Assembly: GCF_902686445.1 (NCBI RefSeq) | Contig: NC_062213.1 | Span: forward strand, 3,283,241-3,347,240 | Direction: 5' to 3' | Length of the DNA: 64,000 nucleotides | From: Sciurus carolinensis | Lineage: Eukaryota; Chordata; Mammalia; Rodentia; Sciuridae | Shown: piece by piece, positions 36,911-49,900 of the stretch | Layout: each line of letters begins with the position of its first letter | How positions within the stretch are numbered: the stretch's first letter is position 1 | Position numbers and translations under genes: made by a program | The notes under the pieces: generated by a model | What the model was told of the DNA's origin: nothing | The model's input: the letters and a program-made list of their open reading frames with translations, nothing else | Databases searched by the model: none

Positions 36911-37023
36911 ATGCTCTCTCTGCATCCAGCAACGAGGCCCAAACCTTCACATGACATTTCAGGAATGAAATCTCAATCACAGGATAAAAATATGCACAGG
37001 CCCTCCTTGCAAATGTTGACTTA
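36911..37023 (+). repeat. 113-bp direct repeat, copy B
   Basis: The same orientation as copy A and 1,038 bp from it. It falls inside the inferred DENND3 3' UTR. I do not recognise the unit as a known transposon. Confidence 0.9.
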
Positions 37024-37758
37024 CTGACAACTGATCAGGCGTCACCGGCAAGCCCTACACGGCGTGCCCGGGAGGCCCAGTGCCCGGGAGAGGCAGGACT
37101 GGTGAGGAAATGGCCATGGGCGGAGCCTTTGGTAAAGCAGTCTCTGGGTTTCTTCATTATGGAAATTTTACACTAACAAGAAAAAGAACAGCTTGCCCCA
37201 GCTGTCCCACCAGTCTGGACAAACCTGATCACAGCACTGTCCCTGCCCCTCGGGCACCCCTAGCCACCTGCTCTGAGAGGGGACAGGCTGGGTCTCCATG
37301 GAACCAGCAGGCCCGGGGAGGCTGCAGCCCTTGGTGCTCCGCCACGCACCCACCACCCCACTGTGAAGCCCACGTGACCCATGGCCTGGACCAGCGAAGC
37401 ACAAGAGGGGCGAAGTCCACCTTGAGGGCCACAGGCCAGCGTGGTCAGCTCTGGGCTCCAGGGCTGTACCTGGTCATGGGTTCTGGAACTTGGCTGACAA
37501 CACAGGCAGCCTCTGGGCAGAGGTGGTGGCCAAGGGGATGTGGCGGCCAGCCTGAGCATGCCCACCACATGGACCGTCCTCAGCACTGGAGAGCCCAGAG
37601 ACACGTGGGCCCCGGGCTCACCGCTGGCCCCTGCCACTGCCCCTGCCCCTGCCCTGTCCTGCGCTGGGGGCCCGCTCCCCTACCCTCAGGCTCCTGCTGC
37701 TGGGAAGGCTGCAGAGAGGTACTGGCCCTGCCCAGGGTGGCCAGCGGATCCTCTGCCT

Positions 37759-37959
37759 TTAGTCCACCTGCCAGATGGCGATCTTGCCCTCCTCCTGGCC
37801 AGAGCCACTCAGCACGTATCTGTCCTCGGCAGAGCACAGGGTCCTCACGGTGTCTGCGTGTGCCACCAGCTCCTTTTCCACCATCTTCCTCTGCACATCG
37901 ACCACGTAGATTTTCCCCTTGGGCTTTCCCTGCGACAGTCCCCTGCCGCCCACCCAGAT
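37759..37959 (-). CDS. DENND3: DENND3 terminal coding exon (last WD40 blade, stop)
   Basis: The acceptor ctctgcag lies above 37,959. The exon encodes [20 protein letters not shown] to [16 protein letters not shown] and stops at 37,759-37,761. The last strand ends near the C-terminus, as expected when a propeller is closed by the final blade. Confidence 0.95.
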   Translation of the reverse strand: MWVGGRGLSQGKPKGKIYVVDVQRKMVEKELVAHADTVRTLCSAEDRYVLSGSGQEEGKIAIWQVD

Positions 37960-40900
37960 CTGCAGAGAAACAGGAGGCATGTCAGCCAGGAGATGAGCCC
38001 CCTGGAAGGTGTGCGCGTGGCCCAGTCCTGGACTCTGCACCCCAAAGCTGGCATCCCTCCTGGACAGGCTGCCCATGGACCTCAAGGACACAACCCAGGG
38101 AGGGATCTTCTCAGGCCTTCCGGCACAGGGACCACGTGGCACGGCCAACGCGCTATGTACTTGAAGTGTGCTAAGATCTGCGTTCTCACCCTCACCGCCC
38201 GGGCCTGAGGGCAGAGGTCTGATGAGCTCTGTGTTCAAGCCCAGGATGCAGCCATCCGTGGTGACCGCCCTGGGACATCACACCTTGGAACCCAAGGACA
38301 CTGCTGGCCCTCATTGGAGACCCCGCAAGGAAAGGCGGGGGTGGCAGGAGGCCGGCAGGCCTTCCCAGGCTCACCTGCCTCTTCACCAGGAGCATGCAGC
38401 TGACCTGGGAGCAGTCCTGCAGGCGCACCGTCTGCGGCGGCTGGGCCAGGTCCCGCAGGCTCCAGACATAAACCTCGCTGTGCCCCACGCAGGCCGCCCA
38501 GAGCTGCTCCTGCTGGAATGGAAGTCCCCGTGAGCCGTGGCCAGGGCCACCTGGCCCAAGATGGCCGGCACCGCGGCTGCACAGTACCTCGGGGAGGAGC
38601 TGGAAGCCCACAAAAGAGGTGCGAGTCTCCTTAAAGTTCTCATCGATGCGCAGCTCCCGGCGGAGGAGGCCCTGCAGGGTCAGCACCATGATGCTGCCGC
38701 TGGTGCCTGCAGAGGAGAGCAGAGGGAGGACCAGGTGGGGACAGCGCAGCCGGCTGCCGCCTCCCGCCAAGGATGCTGCCCGTGGGTGGGCGTTCCGTTG
38801 CTCCGCACAGCAACACTGGTGGCTGTGAGCCCGTTTTGTTTTTGTTTTTGTTTGGTGCTGGGAATCGAACCCAGGGCCTCATGCTTGCAAGGCAAGCACT
38901 CTACCGACAGCTATCTCCCCAGCCCCGTGAGCCTGTTTCTACCAGGGGATTTGGCCAGAATGTGGGGCCCTCTGGAGGCCTTGCAGGGAGGGGCGGTCGC
39001 CAGAAGCCCAAGCAGACCCCAGCCCCTTAGTGATGTCCGAGCTTTCCTCTGCAGAGCGCATCCCTGCGCACGGCTCAGCCGTGCCCTGCAGGCCAGCAGT
39101 GTCCACACCTCTGTGAGCTCCCAGCCATCCAAACCAGCCCGGAGGGGGCGCCAGCCGGTCCTGCTAGGCAGGAGTTGACGTGGTGGAGCCGCCGCACCGC
39201 GTCACGCCAGAGCCCTCGTGAGCACTGCAGGCGGGTTCGTAGGCAAGAGGCCTGGGCAGACCCGTGCTGGGAGACAGGCCCAGGAGCCAGCGGAGGCACT
39301 GCCGCTCGCAATGCCGGAGCTCCCACCACAGGGACCCGACTGCAGGCCCCCAGCTGCCAGCCTCACCTGACAAGCGGGCACTCGGCCCTTGGCCAGACGG
39401 ATGGTGCGGGGACTCACCAGGGTTCTCCTCTCCCCGCTCTCAGCCTGGCTGGCAGCTGCCTCTCCTATACCCTCCGGGACGCCTCTGTCCAGGTGCCATC
39501 ACCCGCCTGACTGACTAGTGGGAGCCAGAACCCCAGGAGGCTCCTGTGGCAGGGGCCCCAGCTGTCCGCCGCTGTGGGAGCTTCAGCCCCCATCAACGCT
39601 GCACAGGCCCAGGGGGCAGGGCTCAGCACGGACATAGCTGCAGGCGGGACTCTGCTGTCCCAGGGTGGGCCTGGCATACAGGGACAGTCCAGGTGAGGGC
39701 ACAAGGAAGTTAGGAGAGAAACACAGTCCTCCAAACAAAAACCAACCGGAGGTTCTAGAACGGAAGTGAAAATTCACCAGGAGGTTTACAAGCAGACAGG
39801 ACACAAGGATGTTTCCAACCACTGCAGTTTGGGCCTGGAATTTCCCAAAGGCCCACATGTGGAAGGCCCGGTCCTCAGCCTGTGCTGGGGCCTGACGGAA
39901 GGAGAGTGGGTCGCTGCGGGGTGCCTCGAGGGCAGGCCTCAGGCCCCTCCTGCCTCACTCCACAGTGTGTAGAACAGACTTCTTGGACTGTGCCTGCCCC
40001 AAGCTATCCACATTATAACGCAGCAGTCTGCCCGAGCTACTCCATTTTGAGGACAAGTGCAAAGTAGATGCCTCTACCTGGTCTGTGCAGGTGAGCAACC
40101 ACTGTGTGCCCGGCACAACCCCAAGGCACAGGTCAAGACAACTGATTCACACAAAGGTATCAGACTGGATCCGGAGCACGTGGACATGGGGCCAGGCAAA
40201 CCCCACCAGGAGCACAGACGTGCAAGGTTTTTCTTGTTGTTTTGTTTTGCTACCAGGAATCGAACCCAGGGGTGCGTGACCACTGAGCCACCTCCCCAGC
40301 CCTTTTCATATTTTAGAGACAGGGCCTCACTAAGTTGCTGAGGCTGGTCTCCAACTTGCAATCCTCCTGTCTCAGCTTCCCAAGCACTGGGTTTACAGGC
40401 ATGTGCCACTGCACCCAGCTCAGACATCAGATGCAACCCCCTCATCTAAGACCCATAAGAGGGACCCCCAAGACTAGACACAGCAACACCCTGACCTGTC
40501 ACCTGGCCACTCAAGTCTTGCCCGGGAAAGGCAGCACAGTGATGAGACTCTGGTTCTGTCCTTCGGGGCTTCAGCACAGGGCTGCTCTCCTGCCCGTGAA
40601 CATGATGCCCATCTCACTCCCAGATGACACCTCCAGTTGACATTCCAAACTGCCACCCTTTGGAGCCCTGCCTGACAACTGGGGAACTGGCTGGTTAGAC
40701 CCTGACCTGCGGAGACTGACGCAGGCGTTCCTCTCTGCTCTGGGAGCAGCCTCCTGTGACCCCGCGCTGCCTTAGCCCCTCTTTGCCTTCTCATGACACT
40801 GTCGTGCTAGGTCTGTAAGTGACCCGGGGTGACTCAGAGCACACAGGAGGCTGCACAGGTGACAAAGGCTGTGAGCAGCCGTGGGCTTTGATGTCCTGAA

Positions 40901-43900
40901 GCCAGCCCCCGCAGACACCGAGCAGCGTCTTACTGCACACGAAACTCTTCAGTGTGATGAGCTGAACTCATGCCCACCACACGGGGAGGCCCTCAACACA
41001 CAGGCGGCATCTGTGTGCTGGGAGGTCCCACCCAGCGAGCACGGCTGCCAGGCAGAGGCTACACCTCCCACCACCCTGGCAAGGTGCCTGGTGTGGCCTA
41101 CAGGACGCTCAGGTCCCAGGGATGTGCTGGGAGTGGCAGAGGTGGCCCCCACACAGGACAGGCTGTGGAGGGCCACGGGCAGCAGGGACACCTGGGCCAG
41201 GCTCACCCCAGAGCACACAAGAGCAGGGAGGGCGGGTGGAGCCTGGCATGCAGGGATGCAGGGGTCCGAGAGCCACTGATGAGTGGGCGGCCTGGGAGCA
41301 GCAGCCTGAGGGGAGAGGAACGGAGAACTCGGGGGAGAAGCCAGCCTGACACTAAGAATGGAGACGTGTGAGGCGCAGGGAGACGGGTGTGCGGCAGGCC
41401 AGGGCGGCCTGGAGACTTACAGCACCACAGGCGGTCACTGTGCAGCCTGATGGACGTGAGGCCTCCGCTGGACAGCTGGAACTGGCTGGTCACCCGCAGC
41501 GTGCTGACGTTCCACGCCAGGACGGTCCCGTCCAGGCTGCAGGAGAAGACCTCGCTGGAGGGATCAAGAGCACGTGCACACACTGAACTGGGCCCTGGGC
41601 ACCGAGCCTCCAGCCCCAGGAGGAACAAAGTCAGGGATAAAGCGTCCGCAGCTGGGAAGGCCAATGCCGTCCAGACGGATGGGGCGAGAGCAGGCTTAGT
41701 GAAAGCACCCGCCCAGCAGAGCAGGTGGTGCTGAGCAGGGCCACAGCAAGACCATGAGGGGCCGCAGAGGGCCTGTGCCGCAGCCGTGGGGAGGTGCACT
41801 GGCCAGTGCTCCCCAACACCACCCTAGCCAGCCTGTCTCACTTTCAGGTGCGCACGGACGTCACACCTGAGCTGGGCCTGTGAGGACACAGCACCTCTGG
41901 AGCCAAGGGCGGAGGGGCCTGGGGAGCCAGGCCCTGCCAAGTGCACCCACCTCGACCCGAGTCCTCCCTGGGCACGGCTGGGCCAGGCCCTCTTCTCACC
42001 GCAGGACAGGTGAGCAGAACAGGAGCCTGCCCTCGGCTAACAGGTAAGCACAGTGAGTGACACTAACCGGCGTCAGGGATTGAACTGTGTCCCTGAGAAA
42101 AATGTGTCTTGACCCCAGGACCTCAGAATGTGACCTGATTTGGAGGCAGGGCCTTATCCAAGTCAAAGTGAGGTCCTCAGGGAAGGCACCACCAATGTCA
42201 CTGGTGGTATCCTTACAAAGAGAAGAGGCCCTGTGACACACACTCACGGAGGACACCAAGGGGAGACGGGGGTGGAAGGATGCGCGTGAGCCACGGGACA
42301 GCAGGGATTGCCGTCAGCCTGGAGGACCTGGGGGCCGCGGGGGGACTCAGGGAGCCGCAGGGAGCACAGCGCTGCCAGCACTGGGTAAACTTCCAAGTCA
42401 ACTAGTTCGTGTTGGCGTTGGGGCTGGGAAGCCAACTCAGAAGGCCGAGGGTGGCCAGGAGAGCAGGAAGCCGGGGACTCTGCATGGACCCAGAGACCAA
42501 CCTCAGCGGTTCTCCCGGGGACCAGCCCCTGCACTGGACGCTTGCTCCCCTGGACCACAGTCATCTCCCATGTGGCCTCACAGTCTATCCGGGGTCCCCC
42601 GGCTGACCAGGATAATCTTAGGACTCCTGGTTCCAATCTCTCATTCTCTAGGCACCTTGGTCCCAGGCAGGATGGGGACAGAGGCAGGAATGCTAGTGGC
42701 CAGGGACAAGCAAGTCCACCGGACAGGAGTCCCTCTTGCCTTTGGTAGCATCTAGAGTGACCCAGCCTCTGCTTCTAGGCGGGGAGGGCAGGGCCGAGCT
42801 GCCAAGCCAAGCTAGGGGCTTTCAGAAGGGAAACCAAACTGGGGGGCTTGCCCGAGGGTGGCGCCCCCCAGGAACGCCCAAAGCCACAGACCCCAGCTGT
42901 CCCTCACCAGCTCCACGGCCCAGCAGGCACAGGAGCCCTGTCAGTCCTGGCCAGGCTGTGGGCTGCTGGCCAGCAGTGGATTTGGGGAGCTGGGGCCTTA
43001 ACGATGGCAGTTTTAAATGAAGCCAACACTGAAAGCTCAGGGGACCTCACGATAGAGACTTCAGTGGAAAACAAGAAAACAACCCGTCCCAGGCCTGCCC
43101 CGTGCTCCCCAAGGATCCACACCTTTCTCAGGTTCCACAGGCAGGGTCGCTGCCCGCCTCTCCTCTGGGCTGCCTCGCTCTGTGCCCTGTGCCCTTGGCA
43201 TTGGTACCCCTGCCCCCAGGACTGAGAGACAGCTCCCCCCACAGAGCCACCGTACCTGGGCTGCTTTGCACCCTGCACAGCCAAGCCCGTGACCCCGGAG
43301 CGGTGGTCCGTGAGCTGCTTGTTACAGGACATGCTGTGGGTGCTGATGATGTAGATGACGGAGTCCTCGCAGCCGATCCACACCTGGCTCTGCTCCGCCA
43401 GCACCATGCAGTTCTAACAGGGCCCGAGAAACAAGAGGGGATGCCGTCGCCCACAGACCGCCAGAGGCGATCAGCAGAGCAGAGCCGGGGCTCGTTTCAA
43501 ACGTCACAGGGCGAGGTGGTGGGCATGGGGACTGCTACAGACGCAGCCTTGGATTTGCTTTAATAGGGTTTTAAAACCTGTTCTATTAAAAAGTCTTTGG
43601 TAGGCTTATAACTAAAAATTGAGAGGGAGAAATAAACTTGGAATAAGGATGATCTCCCTAATTTTCTTGTTTTGTCCAATTTTACTCATGATTAGACGTG
43701 AATACACAATTTTACTTCCGGTATCACAGACCCTCTTACTCATGGACGAGATTCAGTGGACTGCGGGAAGCAAGCGGCAGCCCCTCCCTGTCCTGCTCGC
43801 CCGTCGAGTCCCGGGACCCTGGACTGACGGGTGCCCCGTACTGCGGGCACAGGATCTGTCTTGGTTTAAAAGCCCACACTGTGGGGGCCACGGCATCCTC

Positions 43901-46900
43901 TTATTTTTAGAAAAGCTGCAACCACCACAAGGACCCTAAGTGCTGCCTGGCGCCTCGCTGGATCGTCCTCCTCACGGTGGCCGTGAGCTCAGCAGGTCCT
44001 GCGGTGCTGACGCAGGGGCGGGAGGGCCTCCCTGGAGGGTCCTCGGGACAGTGGCTTCTCCTGCGCCCTGAGCACACCCCGGCCAAGGCGATGGCCACTG
44101 CACGTGGTGTAGGTGTGAAAATGCGCTTCGAGAGCAGGGCGTGAAGAACACAGGCCGACCAGCAAGGAGACAGCAGCCCGGAGGGAGCGGCCGGGCCACT
44201 CCAGGGAGGCCGCAGCCTCTGACCCGGAGAAAGATGCTGCGAAGCTGGCACGGTGGGCCTGGAGTCCAGGCTGCGTGGGGGCTGAGACTGGAGGATGGCT
44301 TGAGACCAGGAGCTCCAGGCCAGCATGAGTCACACAGTGAGGCCCCAGCCAAGGTGGGGGTGGGCAAAACAGAGGACACTGTCTCATGAGTGACCAGAAA
44401 AGCAGCCCAGCGAGAGGTGCTTCTCACACCCACCAGACTGTCCAGAAGACACGGTCCTCCACAACGGGACCTGAGGACGGAGCAGGGGAAGTGTCTGAAG
44501 AGACAGGAGGACTGGGACAGGGGTCTAGGGTGCACACTCAAGCTGTGTCCGCAGGAGGCCGCACCACAACCAGGCCAAGAAACTACTCAAAGGCATCCGC
44601 GTCTGTTCTGGTCATGAAATCCTCGAGTTCACGCAGACTCAAAGGAACGGAGGGAGCCCTGGAGCCCAGGGCCAGCCTGGGCCCTCTGCTGCCTGGCCTG
44701 CAGGGTGGCAGACGCCCCTGAAGTCACGTGCTGCCCAGAGTCACAGGAAGCACCACACGGGGTGCTGGGGCCTCCGGCTGCACAGCTGAGTGGCAGGGGT
44801 TGCCCTCGGGTGCTGAGGCCAGAGCCACACCCCAAGCAAGCGGCCACAGCAAAGGGAGGGGACCGCTGCATGAAGACCTCCGTGGAAGGCAAGACCCCCG
44901 TGGCCGAGCTCGGCCCGTCTGAACTGGACGCCCCTCGCCTACTCACCACTTTGGAGCTGCCCACTTTAAAGCAGTGCTGGTGGATGGTCCAGGAGGAGGC
45001 ATCGAACACGATCACCTTGCCCCCGCTCAGGGCACACCACAGCTTGGGGCGGGCGTCTTCTGCCTTTTCTGCTGGGTCGAGATGCCCTGAAGAAAGCAGC
45101 AGCCACAGAGACGTGAGTGGGCACAGCACGTCACAGCACGTCAGCCATGTGGGCCGGGACTCGGCTCCCTAAGCAGGTCCGGGAGGCGCTGGGGTGTGGG
45201 GCAAGAGCCCGGGAGTGCGGCAGCTGGTGAGCGGGCAGGACACCCTGCGTGGCACCATGCAGGTGCCTCAGGGCCACTGGAGAGCCCCGGTCCAGAGCAG
45301 GGAGCAGCAGGAGGGCCCCCATCCTCAGTGGTGGCCTCTTTAATTTTGGTCACTCTTAGGATACAAAGTTGGGGGTTTTGTTTTCGAGATGGGCCTCTGT
45401 GTTGCCTGGGCTGGTCTGGAACTCCTGGGCTCAAGTAGTCCTCCCACCTTGGCCTCCCAGGCAAGCCACACTGACAGTCTGCCTTCAGCTGTGGCCCCAG
45501 CCACTCTCTGCCATGAAGCCTGTCCCTGCTCCCTCCTGACCGGGGCTGTCCTTTCCCCTCTCCCAGCAGGTGCCCCGACCACTCCTGTCGCACCGGAAAA
45601 CGATGGTCGTTTTCACCACCTGCCGCAGGGTCAGGGTTTTACATGCCAGGAGGGCCCTTGGCTCGCCCTGGAATGGGGCCCGGACATGTCCTGGTCCCCA
45701 GGGCCACCTGCTCTGACTGCTTATTGCTGGCCCGTCACGTCTAGACTTCAGTCCCCCTGGAACTGATCATGGGAAGACAGGTGGGTCAGGACTCCCTGAC
45801 CTTGAGGTACGATGCCCAGCCCCAGCCCCTGGGCCCACCTGTCGCAGTTGGGAGGAGCACGGTGTCTCTCCCACGGGTCTGTCCCGAGCGTGCTGCCCGT
45901 GCAGCGTGCTCCGGGCAACCTTAGAGTCCCAGCCCAGGGCTAGGCTTTACCCGGACTCCCTCTGGCAGGTCCCACCAGGTGGGATGGCCAGAGCCCTGTC
46001 AGTTTTAATTTAAGGGAAACTGGCCTGGATCTGAAAACTCCCCTTAGTTCAGACGCCATGGTCCGTGGTGCTGGAGCCACCGTGCTCGGTGAAGGATCCC
46101 AACACCAGCCACATGGCTTGGAGCCAGCGGCAAACGCCCGGCTCTGCTCTGCTCACTCCCGAGGTGCAGTGAAGGCCCCAGAGCCCCATCCTGGGAGAGT
46201 GCTCTGCCACAGCCCCATGCGTGTGCCGATCATCCACACACATGCTGAAGGGGTCACTGAGTGATCCCACGGTGCTCGCTGTTAAGTCCTTCCAGAACAA
46301 AGAACTGACAACACATTTGAGCCCTTTTCTGCCTGAACCCAGCTCTTCCATCTCCCACTACCACCTGCCCTGGGTGTGACCCTCCCTGCTACTGTCCTCG
46401 GCCACTCAGAGTCCACTGTTCCAAGAGTGTCAAACCTGCAGCACGAGGAGTGTCCTGCTTGTACCCGGATCCCTGGCTGCACCAAGTTCTTTCTCCTATG
46501 GTCCAAATGCAGCGCTTAGGGAGCTAGAAAATCTACGTGCAGAAAAAGACAGACATACCACCCGCCCCAAACAAGAGAGAATGGAGAATGGAAGGGCCGG
46601 GCCAGTCCTGCCCGCCAAGCCCGGTCTCCTTGTCCCAGAGCAGCTTCAATGATTCCCACACCTGCTAAGAAGGGCAGGGGACACACGCTGGGACAGGCTG
46701 AGCCTCCTGGGCTCCTGAGTGCTGGACCTGGGAACAGCCCTGCAGCTCCACAGTTATCACGCAGGACTCACCCCAGGGCCTGCCCTGCACACTTGCCCAT
46801 GGTGCCCAGTCCAGACTCAGCAGATCGTTCTTATGTAACAGCAGCACAAACAGGAGGCCCTCACCTGGCGTGTACAGCAGCACGTCCACGGCCTGCGGGG

Positions 46901-49900
46901 CCGTCTCCCCCAGCGAAGGGTTGATCTTGTGCTTCAGGGTCTCCGAGGTCAGCATGGGGAACGCCGTGCGCACTGGAGCACAGAACGTGGAGTCAGTGTG
47001 CGACTGGTGTCCGGGGGAGCCAGCGTCTAGGCCCCCTCGCGGGTCTCAGCAGTGGGGGCACTGGCTGAACGCCCCCTTCCCAGCCCGAAGCCACACAATC
47101 GGATCTCTCACCAGACACCACGCATGGCCAAACAGAGGGGACTTAAAACACTTCTCAGTAACAAAACGTCCCCAAGCTGCACCCAGAACTACCTCCAGAG
47201 CAGCTTCTCAGCTTCAGCATGACGGACGTCAGGGCTGGCCACCCAGGCCGGGCAGCACCCCTGCGCACCCAATGTCTCCCGGCATTGCCAATGCCTCGCC
47301 CCAGGGAGGGTACAAAATGGCCCCAGTTAAAAGCCACCGGCCACACGGACGAGCTGGCACCTCCTCGCTGCAGAAAACCTGCCCCTCCAGACAAAGCCGG
47401 AGCTCCTGGGACTGCGGGCCATGGAGGGACCCTGCTGCCAGGGCCTGGGCACCTCCTGGCCTGTTCCCATTAGTCACTGGTCACGACGCTCCGAGCGGGG
47501 CTGTGTTGGGTGCCGCCTTGTTTTACTAAGCCTCACAAACCTGATGAGACTCATATTGTCATCCCAATCTTAAAGAAGATGAAACAGGAGCGGTGGCATG
47601 TCACCTACTGGGGACGACGTGGTGGGCAGGCCCCACCGGGGCTCCCGCAGCGACGGGCTGCTCTCACCCGAGGTGGCGATGCCAAGGCACCTCTGCCAAC
47701 GCCCTGCTCCTGCCGCCTGGAGCCTCTGCCTCTGGGCTCCTCACTGGACTCTGTGCCCCGCGGGGCCTCACGTCACCAGTCGACTATCACAGCGACCTGC
47801 CCCAGGCCCAGTCCTGCCCCTCCTTCTGCCCTACATACGGAAACACGTCTTGATCTGCCCGCAAGGGGCCGGGCACGCCGAGGTGCTGGGACTGCGGTAT
47901 GGCCTCCTCCGCGTGAGGAGCAGGGTGGACGGGTCGGGCCGAAGCGGTCGAGCCGGCGTGGCCAGGGACTCTGTGAATGGCTCGCGCACAGCGGGGAGGC
48001 TGTCCATGACTCTGGCAAGGACTGGACGTAAGTAAGCAGCACGCGAGCAGTGATGGCTGGATCTGTCCCCAACTGGGCAGCAAAGGGCCAGCGTGTCTGC
48101 CAAGACTGTCCAAGGTGCTCCGGGCCCCAGCAGGGCTGCTGGCAGCAGGAGGCCCAAGCCTCCAGGCCGCTGTCCCAGCCCAGGGTCCCCTGGTCACGCA
48201 ACAGAGGGGGCTGTGACCAGCAAGTTCAGGGGTCCCTCGGTCGGTGACAGCGGTCAGGAGAGGACGTGTACTGAGGTGGACGAAGACTGACTCTGGGACA
48301 GTCGCTGCCCACCCCACTGGCATAGGACGTCCAGGCCTCCACACTGGGCCACGGCAGCGCCACTCACAGGACAGTGTTCATGGGGGTAAAGACGACGCAC
48401 ATGTCCGCAGCAGAGCGCGCCTCAGCCACTGACCAGGGTGTGCCCGGGCAGCTGTGCGGGATCCAGGTGTGAGGCGCCTGGGGCAGGCAAGTCGGGGACA
48501 GTGCCCGCTGCCAGGACAGCAGGCCGGTGGGCGAGGGTCGGGACCTCCTCCTGGGGTGGCACCCAGGTGCTAGACCACGGGGCCGCGGCCACACCCGGGA
48601 GCTCTCCAGAACCGCCGAGCATTCACTTTGCAGGGTAACAGCAGACTCTGTCTCAGGAAGCCACTGCCTGTGTCCCCAACAGCCACGGGCAAGACACTGC
48701 CACCTGTGAACAGCCCCACTTGGTGGACCTGCCTCTCAGAAACCAGGTTCGTGTTGTTGGCCTAATTCCCATGGTTGCGGGCGGCCGGCCCCAGTGTCGC
48801 CCAGCGTTCTGCGACAGTCTCCGCCTCCCACGCGGGTCCCAGGAGAGCTGGTCACAGAGCTCATTCAAAATGGAAACAAAAGGGGCCACCACTGAAGGGA
48901 CAGGCGAGCCACCTCACCCGCTCACCCAGCCCTGAGCACCATCTTCCAGGAGGAAGGCTCAGGCCGCCCCCAGGGAGCGTGGGGCCCGACGTGAGCACAC
49001 GGGAGGCCTGGGAGTCGCTGCGGGAGAACCGCCACGCCCGCTGAAGGAGCGGGACGCCGGGGACGCCCTCCCCAGAGGGCCCAGAGCCTGCCTGCCAGGC
49101 CCGTCCCCAACCGTCCAGAGGTGCCCCAAACCACTCAGCAGCTGGCCTCGGATTCCCAGCCTGCTTGGAGAGGAGCCTGTGGCTCACAGCCCAGCTCCGG
49201 CTCCGCGTCCTGGGTGCCGAGGGCCGGAGGGGTGGCGGGAGGGTGTTCACCACAGGTCGGGACGCAGAGAGGACAGCAGGCCCTGCACCTGCTCCAGCTG
49301 GGAGGCCCGCGCTCAACAGGCCCTGGACAGCCCAAGGCCAGTGGCTCTTACTTTCACTCTTCATCTTGTCGAAGTAGGACAGTTTGGAGGCAGCGTAGGT
49401 GGCCCCCGGTGACTGCAGCGTGCCCACGACGGCGTCCATCAGCAAGACGTTGGTCAGCGCTTGCTGGATGTACTGAGGGTCCTAGGACAGAAACGGGCAC
49501 ACGTCAACCCAGGAAGAGCTACAGATCACTTGTGGCGACGGCTCCAGAAGGCGTCACGTCCCCAGACGCGGGGTTCAAGTGAACCGTGGGCTTGGGGGTC
49601 ACGTGTTTCTTCTCTTCGTTAAGACAATATTGATGGTTTACACGGGGAGCTGGCAGCTCCCCCAGGAAGGGCATCCGCCTTGGTGATGAGCCCAGGGCCC
49701 AGGACCCCCAGGGAGCACGCAGGCCTGCGGCACGCCGACCAAACGGCCAGAGTCCCCTGGTCCCAGGTCTTAGCCAGACTACGCTGGCTCCAGCTGAGCA
49801 ACCCAGAGAACACAATCAGTGGCTAGTCCAAGACTCATGGGCCACTGGGCTCCAGGAAGGACCCGCCCCTCCTGCTCCAGTGCCGGAGTTTCCCGTCAGT

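Larger units (their letters stand above)
36365..37758 (-). other. DENND3: DENND3 3' UTR
   Basis: From the stop codon to two poly(A) signals near 36,368-36,385 is about 1.4 kb, a plausible length for this gene. The stretch includes the second copy (36,911-37,023) of a 113-bp direct repeat whose other copy lies beyond the poly(A) site. Confidence 0.7.
37960..41420 (-). other. DENND3: DENND3 introns between the last four coding exons
   Basis: Three introns (415, 75 and 2,714 bp) separate the exons here. The longest holds an ID SINE at 38,833-38,926 and a composite SINE at 40,227-40,421. The rest shows nothing recognisable. Confidence 0.85.

Noticed and set aside
37080..38174. 364-codon plus-strand frame
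   Set aside because: It lies antisense to the DENND3 3' UTR and last exon; the Pro/Ser/Arg-rich product has no domain and no splice context.
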